A stretch of 64,000 bases of DNA, from assembly GCA_963773195.1 (NCBI GenBank), contig CAVZAE010000012.1, positions 186,001-250,000 of the forward strand, written 5' to 3'. Origin of the DNA: CAIWHR01 sp963773195. Its GTDB lineage: Bacteria; Pseudomonadota; Gammaproteobacteria; Burkholderiales; Casimicrobiaceae. Both the position numbers and the translations under genes were made by a program. The notes beneath the pieces were generated by a model that searched no databases, was not told where the DNA came from, and was given only the letters and a program-made list of their open reading frames with translations. Positions 15,447 to 24,617 of this stretch are shown here, in pieces (the first letter of the stretch is position 1; each line of letters starts with the position of its first letter).

Positions 15447-18400
15447 ATGAATGCCCAATCTACTGCCCCGCACGTCGCTTCGAGTGCCTTGAATTTTCTC
15501 AGTGGCGGCGGAGAAATGGGATCTCGGATCCGCGCCTTCGAATGGTCGAAAAGCTCGCTCGGCCCAACCGAGAAGTGGCCACAGAGCCTGCGGAGCGTTT
15601 TGAGCATGATGCTTCCATCAAAGGCGCAGATCGTCCTGTTCTGGGGGCCAGAGTTCGTGGTTCTCTATAACGATGCCTATCGGCCGGTCTTTGGTGCCAA
15701 GCACCCTGAAGCGCTTGGAATGCCCGGCCGCCAAGCGTGGAGCGAGATCTGGGAAACCATGCTGCATGGGCTACTCGAAGGCGTCGTAAGCACAGGTGAA
15801 GCATTCTGGGCCAAGGATTTGATGTTCCCGATCGAGCGTTACGGTTTTCTCGAAGAGACCTACTTCGATGTCTCGTACGACCCCGTACGTGATGAGTCCG
15901 GGCGCGTTGCCGGTGTCTATTGCATAGTCACCGAAACCACCGATCGCGTTGTCTGGGATCGCCGGCTGGAGCTGTTGAAGGACTTGTCCTCCCATAACGT
16001 TGCTGCGCGAACTCCGCGTGACGCCTGCAGGCTCGGGATCGAAACACTAGCTTCCAATGTCAACGATATCCCCTTCGCCTTGGTTTATCTGGACAACGAG
16101 TTGCAGGCGTGCACGCCGGAAGCACAAGCGGAGCTGTCCGCCTCGAAACGCGATCATATCAAGGAGCTGACGATCAGCCGCGCCGGGCACGACAGTCCCG
16201 GGAAGCTCATCGTCGGCCTTAATCTCAAAAGACCTTTTGATGCGTCTTACCAGACCTTTCTCGAACGTGTCGCAGGACAGTTCTCCACGGCTATCGCCAT
16301 CGCGCAAGCCTATGAAGATGAGCGAAAGCGTGCTGAGGCACTTGCAGAGCTCGACCGTGCGAAAACGGATTTCTTCAGCAACGTAAGTCACGAATTTCGT
16401 ACACCGCTTACGCTAATGCTGGGTCCTGTAGAGGAGCTATTGGCTCAAGAGAGCACGAAAAGCCGCGAATTGGCTGCCGTCATCCAACGCAACGGTCAGC
16501 GGCTACTGAAGCTGGTCAATACGCTGCTCGATTTTGCGCGTATCGAAGCCGGTCGCGTGCAAGCGACCTTTAAGCCGACCGATATGTCCACACTCACCGC
16601 GGATCTCGCGAGCAACTTCCGCGCGGCGTGCGACAAGGCGGGCCTGCGTCTCGAGGTCGATTGTCCGATGCTGGATGAAGGGGCATGGCTCGATCGCGAG
16701 ATGTGGGAAAAGATTGTCCTTAATCTTCTATCCAATGCTTTCAAGTTCACCATGCAGGGCGGTATTACAGTCGCCGTTCGTGACGCACAGGAGAACTTTC
16801 GACTTGTCGTGAGCGACACCGGCGTAGGTATGCCGCAAGAAGCACTGGGGCGAGTCTTTGAGCGATTTCATCGTGTCGAGGGAGTGGCTGGCCGCAGCCA
16901 TGAAGGTAGTGGCATCGGTCTTGCCCTGGTGCATGAACTCGTCAAATTGCATGGCGGTTCGATAACCGCTGAGAGCAAGCAGGGAAATGGAACGACATTC
17001 ACAGTCGATATTCCGAAGGGCTATGGCCATCTTCCAGCCAAGCATGTCGTTCAGACGCGTCAGGATTCGACTCAGAGTGGGCGCGCAGATGCGTACGTAT
17101 CTGAAGTCTTGGGATGGCTTCCCGGCACCTCCCCTGCGGCAGCCGTCCAAGAGCGCAAGAGCGGAGGACGTATTCTCGTAGCGGATGACAATGCCGATCT
17201 GCGTGAGTATGCGAGTCGGCTGTTATCCGAACACTACGAGGTGGAGACAGTGAGTGACGGTGCCGCAGCTCTCGATGCGGCGCGCGCTCGCCGTCCAGAC
17301 CTTATCGTGTCGGACGTCATGATGCCAAAGCTGGACGGCTTTGCGCTGGTTCGGGAGCTGCGCAACGATCCGGCGCTCACCTCAATCCCGGTCATCATGC
17401 TCTCGGCCCGCGCCGGCGAGGAGGCCCGGCTTGAAGGGCTACACCGCGGCGCAGACGACTATTTGGTCAAGCCTTTCAGTGCACGCGAGCTGCTGGGTCA
17501 TGTGGCGGCGTTGCTACACGCGGATGAGATGCGGCAGCGCGCCCTCAATGCGCTGCGGCAAAGCAATGCGCAGGTGAAGGCACTCCTTGATCATGCGCCG
17601 ATCGGTGCCTACTTGGTAGACGCAGATTTCCGAATAAGGGAAGTGAATCCGATCGCGCAGCCTGTTTTTGGCGATATTCCGGGAGGGGTCGTCGGCCGTG
17701 ATTTCGGTGAGATTATTCACATCATGTGGGAGGAAAAATACGCCGATGAGATGGTCACGTTGTTCCGTCACACCCTCGATACAGGCAAGCCTTATGTCGC
17801 GCCTGAGCGAGCGGAAAAACGTCGCGATCGGGGCATCACCGAATACTACGAATGGCGAATCGACCGAATCCCGCTACCTGACGGGCACAATGGCGTGGTG
17901 TGCTACTTTCACGACGTCTCGGCACAGGTCAATGCTCGCAAAGCGATCGAAGAATCGCGCGAGGCTTTGCGCGATGCCGACCGGCGCAAGGACGAGTTTC
18001 TTGCCACCCTTTCGCATGAGCTGCGCAATCCGCTTGCGCCACTGCGCAATGGGCTCCAATTAATGCGTCTGAGTGAAGACGACGTTTCCCGTTTCAGGCA
18101 GGTACGCGAAATCATGGAGCGTCAGCTTAACCATCTGGTGCGGTTGGTTGATGATCTGCTCGAAATGTCGCGAATCACCAGCGGTGCATTTGAGCTACGT
18201 CGAGACTATGTCGAGCTGTCTACGATTGTGCGGAATGCCGTCGAAACCAGTGCCCCACTCATCCAGGCAGGAAAGCATCGTCTCGATGTCTCCCTACCAG
18301 GCGAAGCGCTCTGGCTCCGCGGAGATAGCGTCCGGCTAGCGCAAATTATTTCCAACCTTCTTAATAATGCGGCCAAATACACCGATCACGGTGGCCTTAT

Positions 18401-19100
18401 CACGCTTTCTGCTCGACGAGATGAGAATCTGGCAGTGATAGGAGTGCGTGACAATGGGCGCGGTATTGCCGCCGAAGGCTTGGCACGAATATTCGATATG
18501 TTTCGGCGTGAAGGGACAGGCGATGCGCACGACCCAGGAGGATTGGGCGTTGGACTCACGCTTTCGCGGCGGCTTGTTGAGATGCATGACGGCACCATAG
18601 AGGCCCGCAGCCCAGGCCTGGGTCATGGCAGTGAATTCATCGTTCGTCTGCCCTTGGCCCAGCCGGGCACCGAAGTTTCAACGAGTCCGGAAGAGCGTGG
18701 CACTTTGTCGCCGATACGAATACTGATTGTCGATGACAACCGCGATGCGGCAAAGAGTCTTGGCATGGTTCTGGAAGCGCACGGTGCCGAAATACACTTG
18801 GCTTACGACGGGAAGACCGCTATTGACCTATTTGCCACGGCAAGTCCATCCGTAGTCTTATTGGATATTGGTATGCCAGGGATGGATGGGTATGAGGTAG
18901 CCCGTTCCCTCCGCGCAGCTTGCCCGGATCGCCCGTTCGCTATCGTTGCGCTCACGGGATGGGGGCAGGAAAACGATCGTCGGCGGACGCGCGAAGCGGG
19001 GATCGACTACCACCTCGTGAAGCCAGCAGACATCGAAATGGTGCGGAAATTATTAAACGAAATTGCTCAAAAGAACGCGAATCGTGCTTTTGGCACGTAG
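15447..19100 (+). CDS. Double hybrid sensor histidine kinase (PAS-GAF-HK-REC-PAS-HK-REC)
   Basis: A 1217-residue soluble protein with two complete kinase modules. Order by residue: PAS-like input (about 30-165), GAF-like region (about 175-290), HisKA with SNVSHEFRTPLT (His315), HATPase with NLLSNAFKFT, DTGVGMP and GSGIGLALV (about 415-525), receiver RILVADDN with Asp623 (VSDVMMPKLDG), PAS (about 705-830), second HisKA FLATLSHELRNPLAPL (His857), second HATPase with NLLNNAAKYT and DNGRGI (about 955-1070), and terminal receiver RILIVDDN with Asp1140 (LLDIGMPGMDG). No membrane segment is visible, so the signal is probably cytoplasmic. No output domain or separate regulator lies nearby; phosphate may pass to a distant partner. 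Codon composition is less GC-rich than the metabolic genes to the right, which suggests acquired DNA. The ATG at 15447 lacks a good Shine-Dalgarno, so the start is uncertain. Confidence 0.9.
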   Translation: MNAQSTAPHVASSALNFLSGGGEMGSRIRAFEWSKSSLGPTEKWPQSLRSVLSMMLPSKAQIVLFWGPEFVVLYNDAYRPVFGAKHPEALGMPGRQAWSEIWETMLHGLLEGVVSTGEAFWAKDLMFPIERYGFLEETYFDVSYDPVRDESGRVAGVYCIVTETTDRVVWDRRLELLKDLSSHNVAARTPRDACRLGIETLASNVNDIPFALVYLDNELQACTPEAQAELSASKRDHIKELTISRAGHDSPGKLIVGLNLKRPFDASYQTFLERVAGQFSTAIAIAQAYEDERKRAEALAELDRAKTDFFSNVSHEFRTPLTLMLGPVEELLAQESTKSRELAAVIQRNGQRLLKLVNTLLDFARIEAGRVQATFKPTDMSTLTADLASNFRAACDKAGLRLEVDCPMLDEGAWLDREMWEKIVLNLLSNAFKFTMQGGITVAVRDAQENFRLVVSDTGVGMPQEALGRVFERFHRVEGVAGRSHEGSGIGLALVHELVKLHGGSITAESKQGNGTTFTVDIPKGYGHLPAKHVVQTRQDSTQSGRADAYVSEVLGWLPGTSPAAAVQERKSGGRILVADDNADLREYASRLLSEHYEVETVSDGAAALDAARARRPDLIVSDVMMPKLDGFALVRELRNDPALTSIPVIMLSARAGEEARLEGLHRGADDYLVKPFSARELLGHVAALLHADEMRQRALNALRQSNAQVKALLDHAPIGAYLVDADFRIREVNPIAQPVFGDIPGGVVGRDFGEIIHIMWEEKYADEMVTLFRHTLDTGKPYVAPERAEKRRDRGITEYYEWRIDRIPLPDGHNGVVCYFHDVSAQVNARKAIEESREALRDADRRKDEFLATLSHELRNPLAPLRNGLQLMRLSEDDVSRFRQVREIMERQLNHLVRLVDDLLEMSRITSGAFELRRDYVELSTIVRNAVETSAPLIQAGKHRLDVSLPGEALWLRGDSVRLAQIISNLLNNAAKYTDHGGLITLSARRDENLAVIGVRDNGRGIAAEGLARIFDMFRREGTGDAHDPGGLGVGLTLSRRLVEMHDGTIEARSPGLGHGSEFIVRLPLAQPGTEVSTSPEERGTLSPIRILIVDDNRDAAKSLGMVLEAHGAEIHLAYDGKTAIDLFATASPSVVLLDIGMPGMDGYEVARSLRAACPDRPFAIVALTGWGQENDRRRTREAGIDYHLVKPADIEMVRKLLNEIAQKNANRAFGT

Positions 19101-19191
19101 ATTGAATTTGCTTGAGGGGTCTGCTTTTGGCTGTGGATTCAACAAGTGGATGCACCACACCAAGATCTGAACAGTCAGAGGAGTGTTGCAG

Positions 19192-19312
19192 ATGAAACAA
19201 CGGCTTGAGTAAGTCCTCGGGCGGCCTGATCTACACCCGCCAGAACAACACCGTCCGCGGCAACACCACCGATCTCGTCGGTACCCCGTTCATCAACGTC
19301 GGCGGCTCGTGA
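19192..19312 (+). pseudogene. Deletion scar: gene start fused out of frame to the C-terminal end of an exported repeat-type protein
   Basis: A good Shine-Dalgarno (GAGGAG) precedes an ATG at 19192 that encodes only MKQRLE before a stop. Immediately after, another frame (from 19202) reads GLSKSSGGLIYTRQNNTVRG and then NTTDLVGTPFINVGGS before a stop at 19310-19312. The second part resembles the last coils of right-handed parallel beta-helix proteins (inference from the SGGLIYTxxNNTVRGN pattern). The simplest reading is an internal deletion that removed nearly all of one gene. The rest of 19101-19334 holds nothing else. Confidence 0.5.
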
Positions 19313-19334
19313 CTCGTATGCCCCGTGGCGGTGA

Positions 19335-20747
19335 CTACTGAGTCAGGCGGTTCGGGTACGCGGGTTTCCAGGTCCCGTCGACAGCCGCCTGCTTCGGTCC
19401 GTAGAGTCTCAAGGTCAGCGAAAATCCCGCATCCGGCGACGGCAGCCAGTTCGATTCGAGCTCCGGCCCTGGTGAATCGCGCTGGATCGCGATCTCGACC
19501 GACCCGTCCGCGTTCTTCTTGAGGCCGGGCATGCGACTGTCGATGACGTAACGGTTGACCGGATTCTCGCGATACCGGACGTCGGGCACGCTGATCATCT
19601 CAAGCGACCAGAAGCCGTCGATGGGTGGCAATTGGTTCGGCGGAAACACGAGGCGATACTTCGCCCCCTTCTCGTACGGGTCGCCGCCGCCGTCGCCTGT
19701 AATCGGGAGCTCGACGATCTCGTTCTTGGCAACGCGGTGCAGATCGAATCCCGAGCTGATCGCACGCTTCATTGCGTCGCCGGCAAAGGCTTCGCGCGTA
19801 CCGACCGGATCGACGGCGCCGCGCGCGTCGGCCATCGCTTTCTCGAGCTTCGCGGCCGCGTCCTTGACGCCTGCATCGATCGCCGCCACGACCCCGCTGT
19901 CCATCTTCGCAGGATCCCACGGCTTGCCGGGCGCCATGCCGATTCCGGCGTACCGCTTGAACTGGACTTGCTCCGCGGCATCGAGCCTGACGTACGGCAG
20001 CAACGCGTTGACGTAACCGATGAAGGCTCCACTGTCGGCCTTGGCGTCGTCCCACGCGGCGAACGTGATCGGAGGCGCCGGTTTCGGCGCGGCGGTTTTC
20101 GCAAAGCGCGACATCGGGACGACGCCGAACTGGCGCTGGAGCTCGGCGACACTCGCCGCGTCGCCTGGCGTGGCGGCCGAGGTACGGGCCGTCACACCGA
20201 CGAGGGATGTCTCGGCGTGGACGACCTGACCGATCCCCTTGGGTGGCGCGCCCTTCCAGCCGGGACCGACGACGAGCACATTGAAGGGCTTGCCGCCCGC
20301 GAGCTTCGCATCGACGTGCAGCAGATTGTGTCCCCAAACGTCGTAGAGCTGCACGACAAAGAACCGGCCGGCGGCAACCGCGGGAAGCTGCATCACGACC
20401 GGTTCGGCGCGGAGGTCGAGCCACGCCCACGAGTACGGCGCGTCGTAGCTCTTGCGCCTGACCGACGTGTCCTGCGGCGACGGCAGGCCGTCCTGGTGCC
20501 TGAACATGTTGAACTTGCCAACGTAGTCCGGCGCGTCCGCCTTGTTCATCTCGCGATCGAGCTCTCGAGCCGTAAGCAAGAGCGGGTAGGTCTGCAGGTA
20601 GGCGTCGACCGTGATGTTCTTGGCGTCGGCGGCGGACGCCATCGGCACCGGCTTTTCGGCGGCCTTGCTTTGGGCGAATGCAGCGCCGCCGCTGACGGCC
20701 CATCCGAGCGCAACGGCGGCGCACGCCAACTTCGACAGTGAATTCAT
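19335..20747 (-). CDS. Exported DUF1254/DUF1214 domain protein
   Basis: A 470-residue protein. The start MNSLSKLACAAVALGWAVSG (ATG 20747) gives a clean signal peptide ending at AFA-QS; a much longer upstream frame overlaps the next gene and is rejected. The N-terminal DUF1254 half has the typical VDAYLQTYPLLLTARELDREMN (about 47-68), FNMFRHQDGLPSPQDTSVRR, YSWAWLDLRAEPVVMQLP and RFFVVQLYDVWGHN. The C-terminal DUF1214 half has YRLVFPPNQLPPIDGFWSLEM, YVIDSRMPGLKKNADGSVEIAIQ and SNWLPSPDAGFSLTLRLYGP. Function of this abundant proteobacterial family is unestablished. It is periplasmic, apparently single, and followed 71 bp upstream by the start-distal end of the large oxidoreductase gene in the same direction. 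No Shine-Dalgarno is seen. Confidence 0.9.
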   Translation of the reverse strand: MNSLSKLACAAVALGWAVSGGAAFAQSKAAEKPVPMASAADAKNITVDAYLQTYPLLLTARELDREMNKADAPDYVGKFNMFRHQDGLPSPQDTSVRRKSYDAPYSWAWLDLRAEPVVMQLPAVAAGRFFVVQLYDVWGHNLLHVDAKLAGGKPFNVLVVGPGWKGAPPKGIGQVVHAETSLVGVTARTSAATPGDAASVAELQRQFGVVPMSRFAKTAAPKPAPPITFAAWDDAKADSGAFIGYVNALLPYVRLDAAEQVQFKRYAGIGMAPGKPWDPAKMDSGVVAAIDAGVKDAAAKLEKAMADARGAVDPVGTREAFAGDAMKRAISSGFDLHRVAKNEIVELPITGDGGGDPYEKGAKYRLVFPPNQLPPIDGFWSLEMISVPDVRYRENPVNRYVIDSRMPGLKKNADGSVEIAIQRDSPGPELESNWLPSPDAGFSLTLRLYGPKQAAVDGTWKPAYPNRLTQ

Positions 20748-20818
20748 CTGAGGAGGGATCCGGACACGAATGCGGGACGCCCGCGGGCGGCCGCTAGTGT
20801 ACCAATCCCCAATCGCGT

Positions 20819-23800
20819 TCAGGCAGAGCGCGACTCGGCTTCCACATCCTCGCGAATCGCGCCTGTGTGCGAGTCCGAAACGCCAGGGCTTCCGTCGAGG
20901 CAATGCGCGATCCACTGGGCCGTGAGCTTCTCCTGCACCGAGTTCTGCCGCAGGCGCGTGCTGAGCCCGGGGAAGTCGACTCGATCGAGCGGCTGGTCCT
21001 GGTTGAAGCACGAGAAGACGTACGAAAGCTTGCCCGTCTCCGGATCGCGCTGCGGCTGCAGGCACTGGCCGCAGATCTCCTTCATCATGCACTGCATCGG
21101 CGAGTTGATCGACGCAATCGCGTGACGGGCGCGCGGAAGGTAGGGGGCGAGCACCGTCCGCCGCGCCGCGCCGACGGCCGCCATCATCGCGTCGGAGCCG
21201 ATCGCGATAAGCCGATCGCAGTCGGCGAACGCCACGGACTGCGTGCCGAGCGCACCGCTTGCGTAGGCGCGCATCGCCTCCACGATATTGCCGACGAACG
21301 CGCGATCCTGCGGCCGCGAAGGCTCGAACCCGGGTGCCTCGTCGCAGCACCAGACCACGACGTCGGCGGCCGCTTCGATGTCGGCGACCTTGTAGCGGTC
21401 GACGCGCTTCTTGTAGCCCGCGAAATACAGCACCTTCGAGCCGGCGCTGCGGAACGCTTGCCCGATCGAGAACAGCACCGCGTTGCCGAGCCCGCCGCCA
21501 GCAAGGACCACCGTTTCGCCGCTTTCGATTTCGGTCGGCGTGCCCGTGGGTCCCATCAGGATCACGGGTTCCCCAGGGCAGAGCTTCGTGCACAGGTCCG
21601 ACGAGCCGCCCATTTCGAGGACGATCGTCGACACGAGGCCGCGCTCGCGGTCGACCCAGGCGCCGGTGAGCGCGATGCCCTCCATGGCCAGCCGTGTACC
21701 GTCGGCACCGCCCGCGAGCGCTTCGAAGTTCTGCAATCGGTAGAACTGGCCGGGACGGAACCGGCGCGCCGCGGCCGGAGCGTGCACGACGACCTCGACG
21801 ATGGTCGGCGTCAGCCGTTCGACGCGGACGACGGTCGCACGGAGTTCGCGGTCGAGCGTGCGGAAAAACACCGAATCGCTGTCGATGGAAGCCGGTTGCA
21901 CCCGTTCCAGGACCCGCGTCACGATCGGTGCGCCCTGCTTCGCGCTCGCCATCGCCTTGACCACGTTGCCCGCGTACGAGGGATGCAGATCGCCGAAAAA
22001 GCTGGTCGCACGGCCGTCGGGTCGGATATCCGTGAGCACCGCGGGCGCCACGGGCTTGGCCAGACCCTTGACCGGGGTCACAGGTTGGCCGTCCTCGGAC
22101 AGAAGCCGAAAGAACTTGCCATCGAGATGAAAATGCGGCGCGTCTTCACGCGCCAGCACGGTATTGGGTTGCGTCCCGGCTGCGATCAGGATCGTGCGCG
22201 CGGGCAGCGTCACGCGACCGCGCTCGTGCCACACGCCGTCGCCGTCGTTATGCTGCTCGGATAGCTCGAGTGCGCAGGCGCGGCCGACCGCATCGACTTC
22301 GACCGCCACTGGCGTCAAACCTTCGGCGAACCGGATGCCCTCCTCCAGCGCCTTGGCGACTTCCTCGTGGTTGAGCGTATACGCCGGGCTGTCGATCAGG
22401 CGGCGGCGATAGGCGATGGTGACGCCGCCCCAGCTCTGCAGCATCTCGACGACGCGAGGCGCGCGCCCCTCGCGCTCGGCGGCGGCGCGCTCGGCGCGGA
22501 TCCCGCGGGCGTGGGCGAGAAACTCGTGCGCGACCGCGCGCTCGTCGGTCGTCCACGCCGCCTCCATCACCGCTGCGCCACGCTCGCTCGCGAGCGTCTC
22601 GAAGCGCGCAAGAAACTTCTCCACCTGGACCGGGTAGTACGCGAGCGCCTCGGTCGCCGTATCGATCGCGGTCAGGCCGCCGCCGATGACAACGGCGGGC
22701 AAGCGAAGCTGCATGTTGGCAAGCGAATCGGTGCGGGCGGCGCCGGTCAGCTGGAGCGCCATCAGGAAATCCGATGCAGTCCGCACGCCGTTCGCGAGTC
22801 CGTTCGGCAATTCGAGCACGGTCGGCTTGCCTGCGCCTGCCGCGACTGCAATGTGATCGAAGCCCAGCGCAAACGCGCCTTCCGCGTCGAGCGTCCCGCC
22901 GAAGCGCACACCGCCGTGCAGGGCGAAGCGGGCGCGCCGTTCCAGCAGGAGCCGGATCAGCTTCAGGAAATTCTTGTCCCAGCGGACCGTGATCCCATAC
23001 TCGGCGACGCCGCCGAAGCCCGCCATCCGCCGCTCGCCCAGCGATTCCTCCAGCGCGGCAACATCCCGGATCGGCGCGAACGGTGTCGGCTCGCCTTTGC
23101 TTGCGACGCCCGACAGCGCGGGTTCCAGCGGCTCGATCTTGAGTCCGTCGATGCCGACGACCGTGTGGCCGTCGTTCAGCAGATGGTGCGCGAGCGTGAA
23201 TCCGGCGGGCCCCATGCCGACGACGAGCACGCGTTTGCCTGTCGCCGGCAGCGGCAGCGGCCGCCGCAGGTTCAGCGGATTCCAGCGGGTGAACAGGCTG
23301 TAAATCTCGAAGCCCCAAGGCAGCGCCAGCACGTCCTTGAGGATCCGTGTCTCGGCCTGCGGTACGTCGACGGGATCGGTCTTCTGATAGATGCAGCTCT
23401 TCATGCAGTCGTTACAGATCCGGTGACCGGTGCCTGCGACCAGCGGATTGTCGACACACATGACGGCGAGCGCCCCGATGGGCCAGCCCTCGGCGCGAAG
23501 CTTCTGGAACTCGGAAATCTTCTCCTCGAGGGGGCAGCCCGCGAGCACGACGCCGAAGGGACTGCGGCGGAACGGGATCTCCAGCAGGATGCCGTCGGCG
23601 GGTTTTTTCTCGGGCAGTCCGCGCGCGCAGGAATCCTTGCCCTGCTCGTGACACCAGATGCAGTAGTGCGCTTCGCCGAGCGCATGGGTCAGGTCCATGC
23701 CCGGATCCGTGAGCGCGAAGCCGTCGCGCCGGCGCGGATGATCGCCCGGGTGCTTCCACACGGTGACGCCGTTAACGTGCGCCGATTCGAGCGGAACGAG

Positions 23801-24403
23801 CTGCAGGTGATCGAGCTTCCGCGGCGCGCGGAAAAGGACGCCACTGCGATGGGCAGCGCGCCCCTCCGGCGTGTGCGCCGCCCACGCCGCGTAGCGCGTC
23901 GCGACGTCGAGTGCCGCGGCGTTCGCCGCCTCGTCCTCCTGCCACCGGGTGACGGCGTTGGCAAACGCAAGCTCGGTGAAGCGCGCGTCCATCGCCGCCT
24001 CGAGGTCACGCTCGAGCTTTGCGCCATCGAAGGTCGCCGCTTCGGCGGGCTTGTGGGCGTTCATCGCCCGCCGCTGGACGAAGAGGCGCTTGACCGCGTA
24101 GAGCGGCGCAAGCTCGTGGTGGCGTGCCTCGAGCACTCGGACCTCGGCTCCGATGCCGAAGAGCGCCGCGACGAAATCCTCGAGGTGCGGCGCGAGCGCA
24201 ATCAGCAGCTCCGATTCGGTCTTCCGATCGAGCGCCTCAGGGCGCTGGCGCGACGCGGCGAGCCTCTCGGCCAGCGCAGCGTCAGCGCCCTTCAGGTGCT
24301 CGACGAACAGCGCGTCGATGCGCGCCGCTCCCTCGCCGCTGTAGAGGTCGGCGAACTCGAGGCCGGCGGAGAGCGCGAGCGGTCGGGACGGGTCCATGGG
24401 CAT
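20819..24403 (-). CDS. Fused GltD/NfnB-like and PyrK/NfnA-like flavin iron-sulfur oxidoreductase
   Basis: A 1194-residue cytoplasmic protein. Residues 1-200 are helical with no known domain. Then comes a two-cluster [4Fe-4S] segment of GltD type: C248, C251, C259 and C290 (CIWC, DSC, AGCPLEEKI), C316, and CNDCMKSC (330-337). A Rossmann FAD site VLVVGMGPAGFTLAHHLL (about 392) and an NAD(P)-type site VVIGGGLTAIDTATEAL follow. The last third is a ferredoxin reductase-like module: FRPGQFYRLQNF (flavin binding), VVLAGGGLGNAVLFSIG, and a terminal [2Fe-2S] motif C1105-x5-C1111-x2-C1114-x17-C1132. This pairs in one chain the two subunits of NfnAB, the bifurcating NADH-dependent ferredoxin:NADP+ oxidoreductase. 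Whether it bifurcates, or oxidises another substrate, cannot be read. It diverges from livK, with a 214-bp shared upstream region. Confidence 0.82.
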   Translation of the reverse strand: MPMDPSRPLALSAGLEFADLYSGEGAARIDALFVEHLKGADAALAERLAASRQRPEALDRKTESELLIALAPHLEDFVAALFGIGAEVRVLEARHHELAPLYAVKRLFVQRRAMNAHKPAEAATFDGAKLERDLEAAMDARFTELAFANAVTRWQEDEAANAAALDVATRYAAWAAHTPEGRAAHRSGVLFRAPRKLDHLQLVPLESAHVNGVTVWKHPGDHPRRRDGFALTDPGMDLTHALGEAHYCIWCHEQGKDSCARGLPEKKPADGILLEIPFRRSPFGVVLAGCPLEEKISEFQKLRAEGWPIGALAVMCVDNPLVAGTGHRICNDCMKSCIYQKTDPVDVPQAETRILKDVLALPWGFEIYSLFTRWNPLNLRRPLPLPATGKRVLVVGMGPAGFTLAHHLLNDGHTVVGIDGLKIEPLEPALSGVASKGEPTPFAPIRDVAALEESLGERRMAGFGGVAEYGITVRWDKNFLKLIRLLLERRARFALHGGVRFGGTLDAEGAFALGFDHIAVAAGAGKPTVLELPNGLANGVRTASDFLMALQLTGAARTDSLANMQLRLPAVVIGGGLTAIDTATEALAYYPVQVEKFLARFETLASERGAAVMEAAWTTDERAVAHEFLAHARGIRAERAAAEREGRAPRVVEMLQSWGGVTIAYRRRLIDSPAYTLNHEEVAKALEEGIRFAEGLTPVAVEVDAVGRACALELSEQHNDGDGVWHERGRVTLPARTILIAAGTQPNTVLAREDAPHFHLDGKFFRLLSEDGQPVTPVKGLAKPVAPAVLTDIRPDGRATSFFGDLHPSYAGNVVKAMASAKQGAPIVTRVLERVQPASIDSDSVFFRTLDRELRATVVRVERLTPTIVEVVVHAPAAARRFRPGQFYRLQNFEALAGGADGTRLAMEGIALTGAWVDRERGLVSTIVLEMGGSSDLCTKLCPGEPVILMGPTGTPTEIESGETVVLAGGGLGNAVLFSIGQAFRSAGSKVLYFAGYKKRVDRYKVADIEAAADVVVWCCDEAPGFEPSRPQDRAFVGNIVEAMRAYASGALGTQSVAFADCDRLIAIGSDAMMAAVGAARRTVLAPYLPRARHAIASINSPMQCMMKEICGQCLQPQRDPETGKLSYVFSCFNQDQPLDRVDFPGLSTRLRQNSVQEKLTAQWIAHCLDGSPGVSDSHTGAIREDVEAESRSA

Positions 24404-24617
24404 GCCGGGCGTAACGTACGCAAAACATGTAATTTTACCGGCGCAGGCGGGTTCCCGTCAGTCCGACGGGTTCTATGCATGTGCCTGGGCAGCTGCTCAG
24501 GCGTCTCGTTGCCGACTGCCGCACCGTTCCTGTCTCGCCGGTCAACCGTCAAACTTCATCGCCCGTTTTTGGCGGCCGCATTGGACAATACGGCCTTGGA
24601 CCGGTCCGGGAGACCCC

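Noticed and set aside
20748..21593. 282-residue N-terminal extension of the DUF1254 protein
   Set aside because: It overlaps the oxidoreductase coding region out of frame. The ATG at 20747 gives a proper signal peptide.
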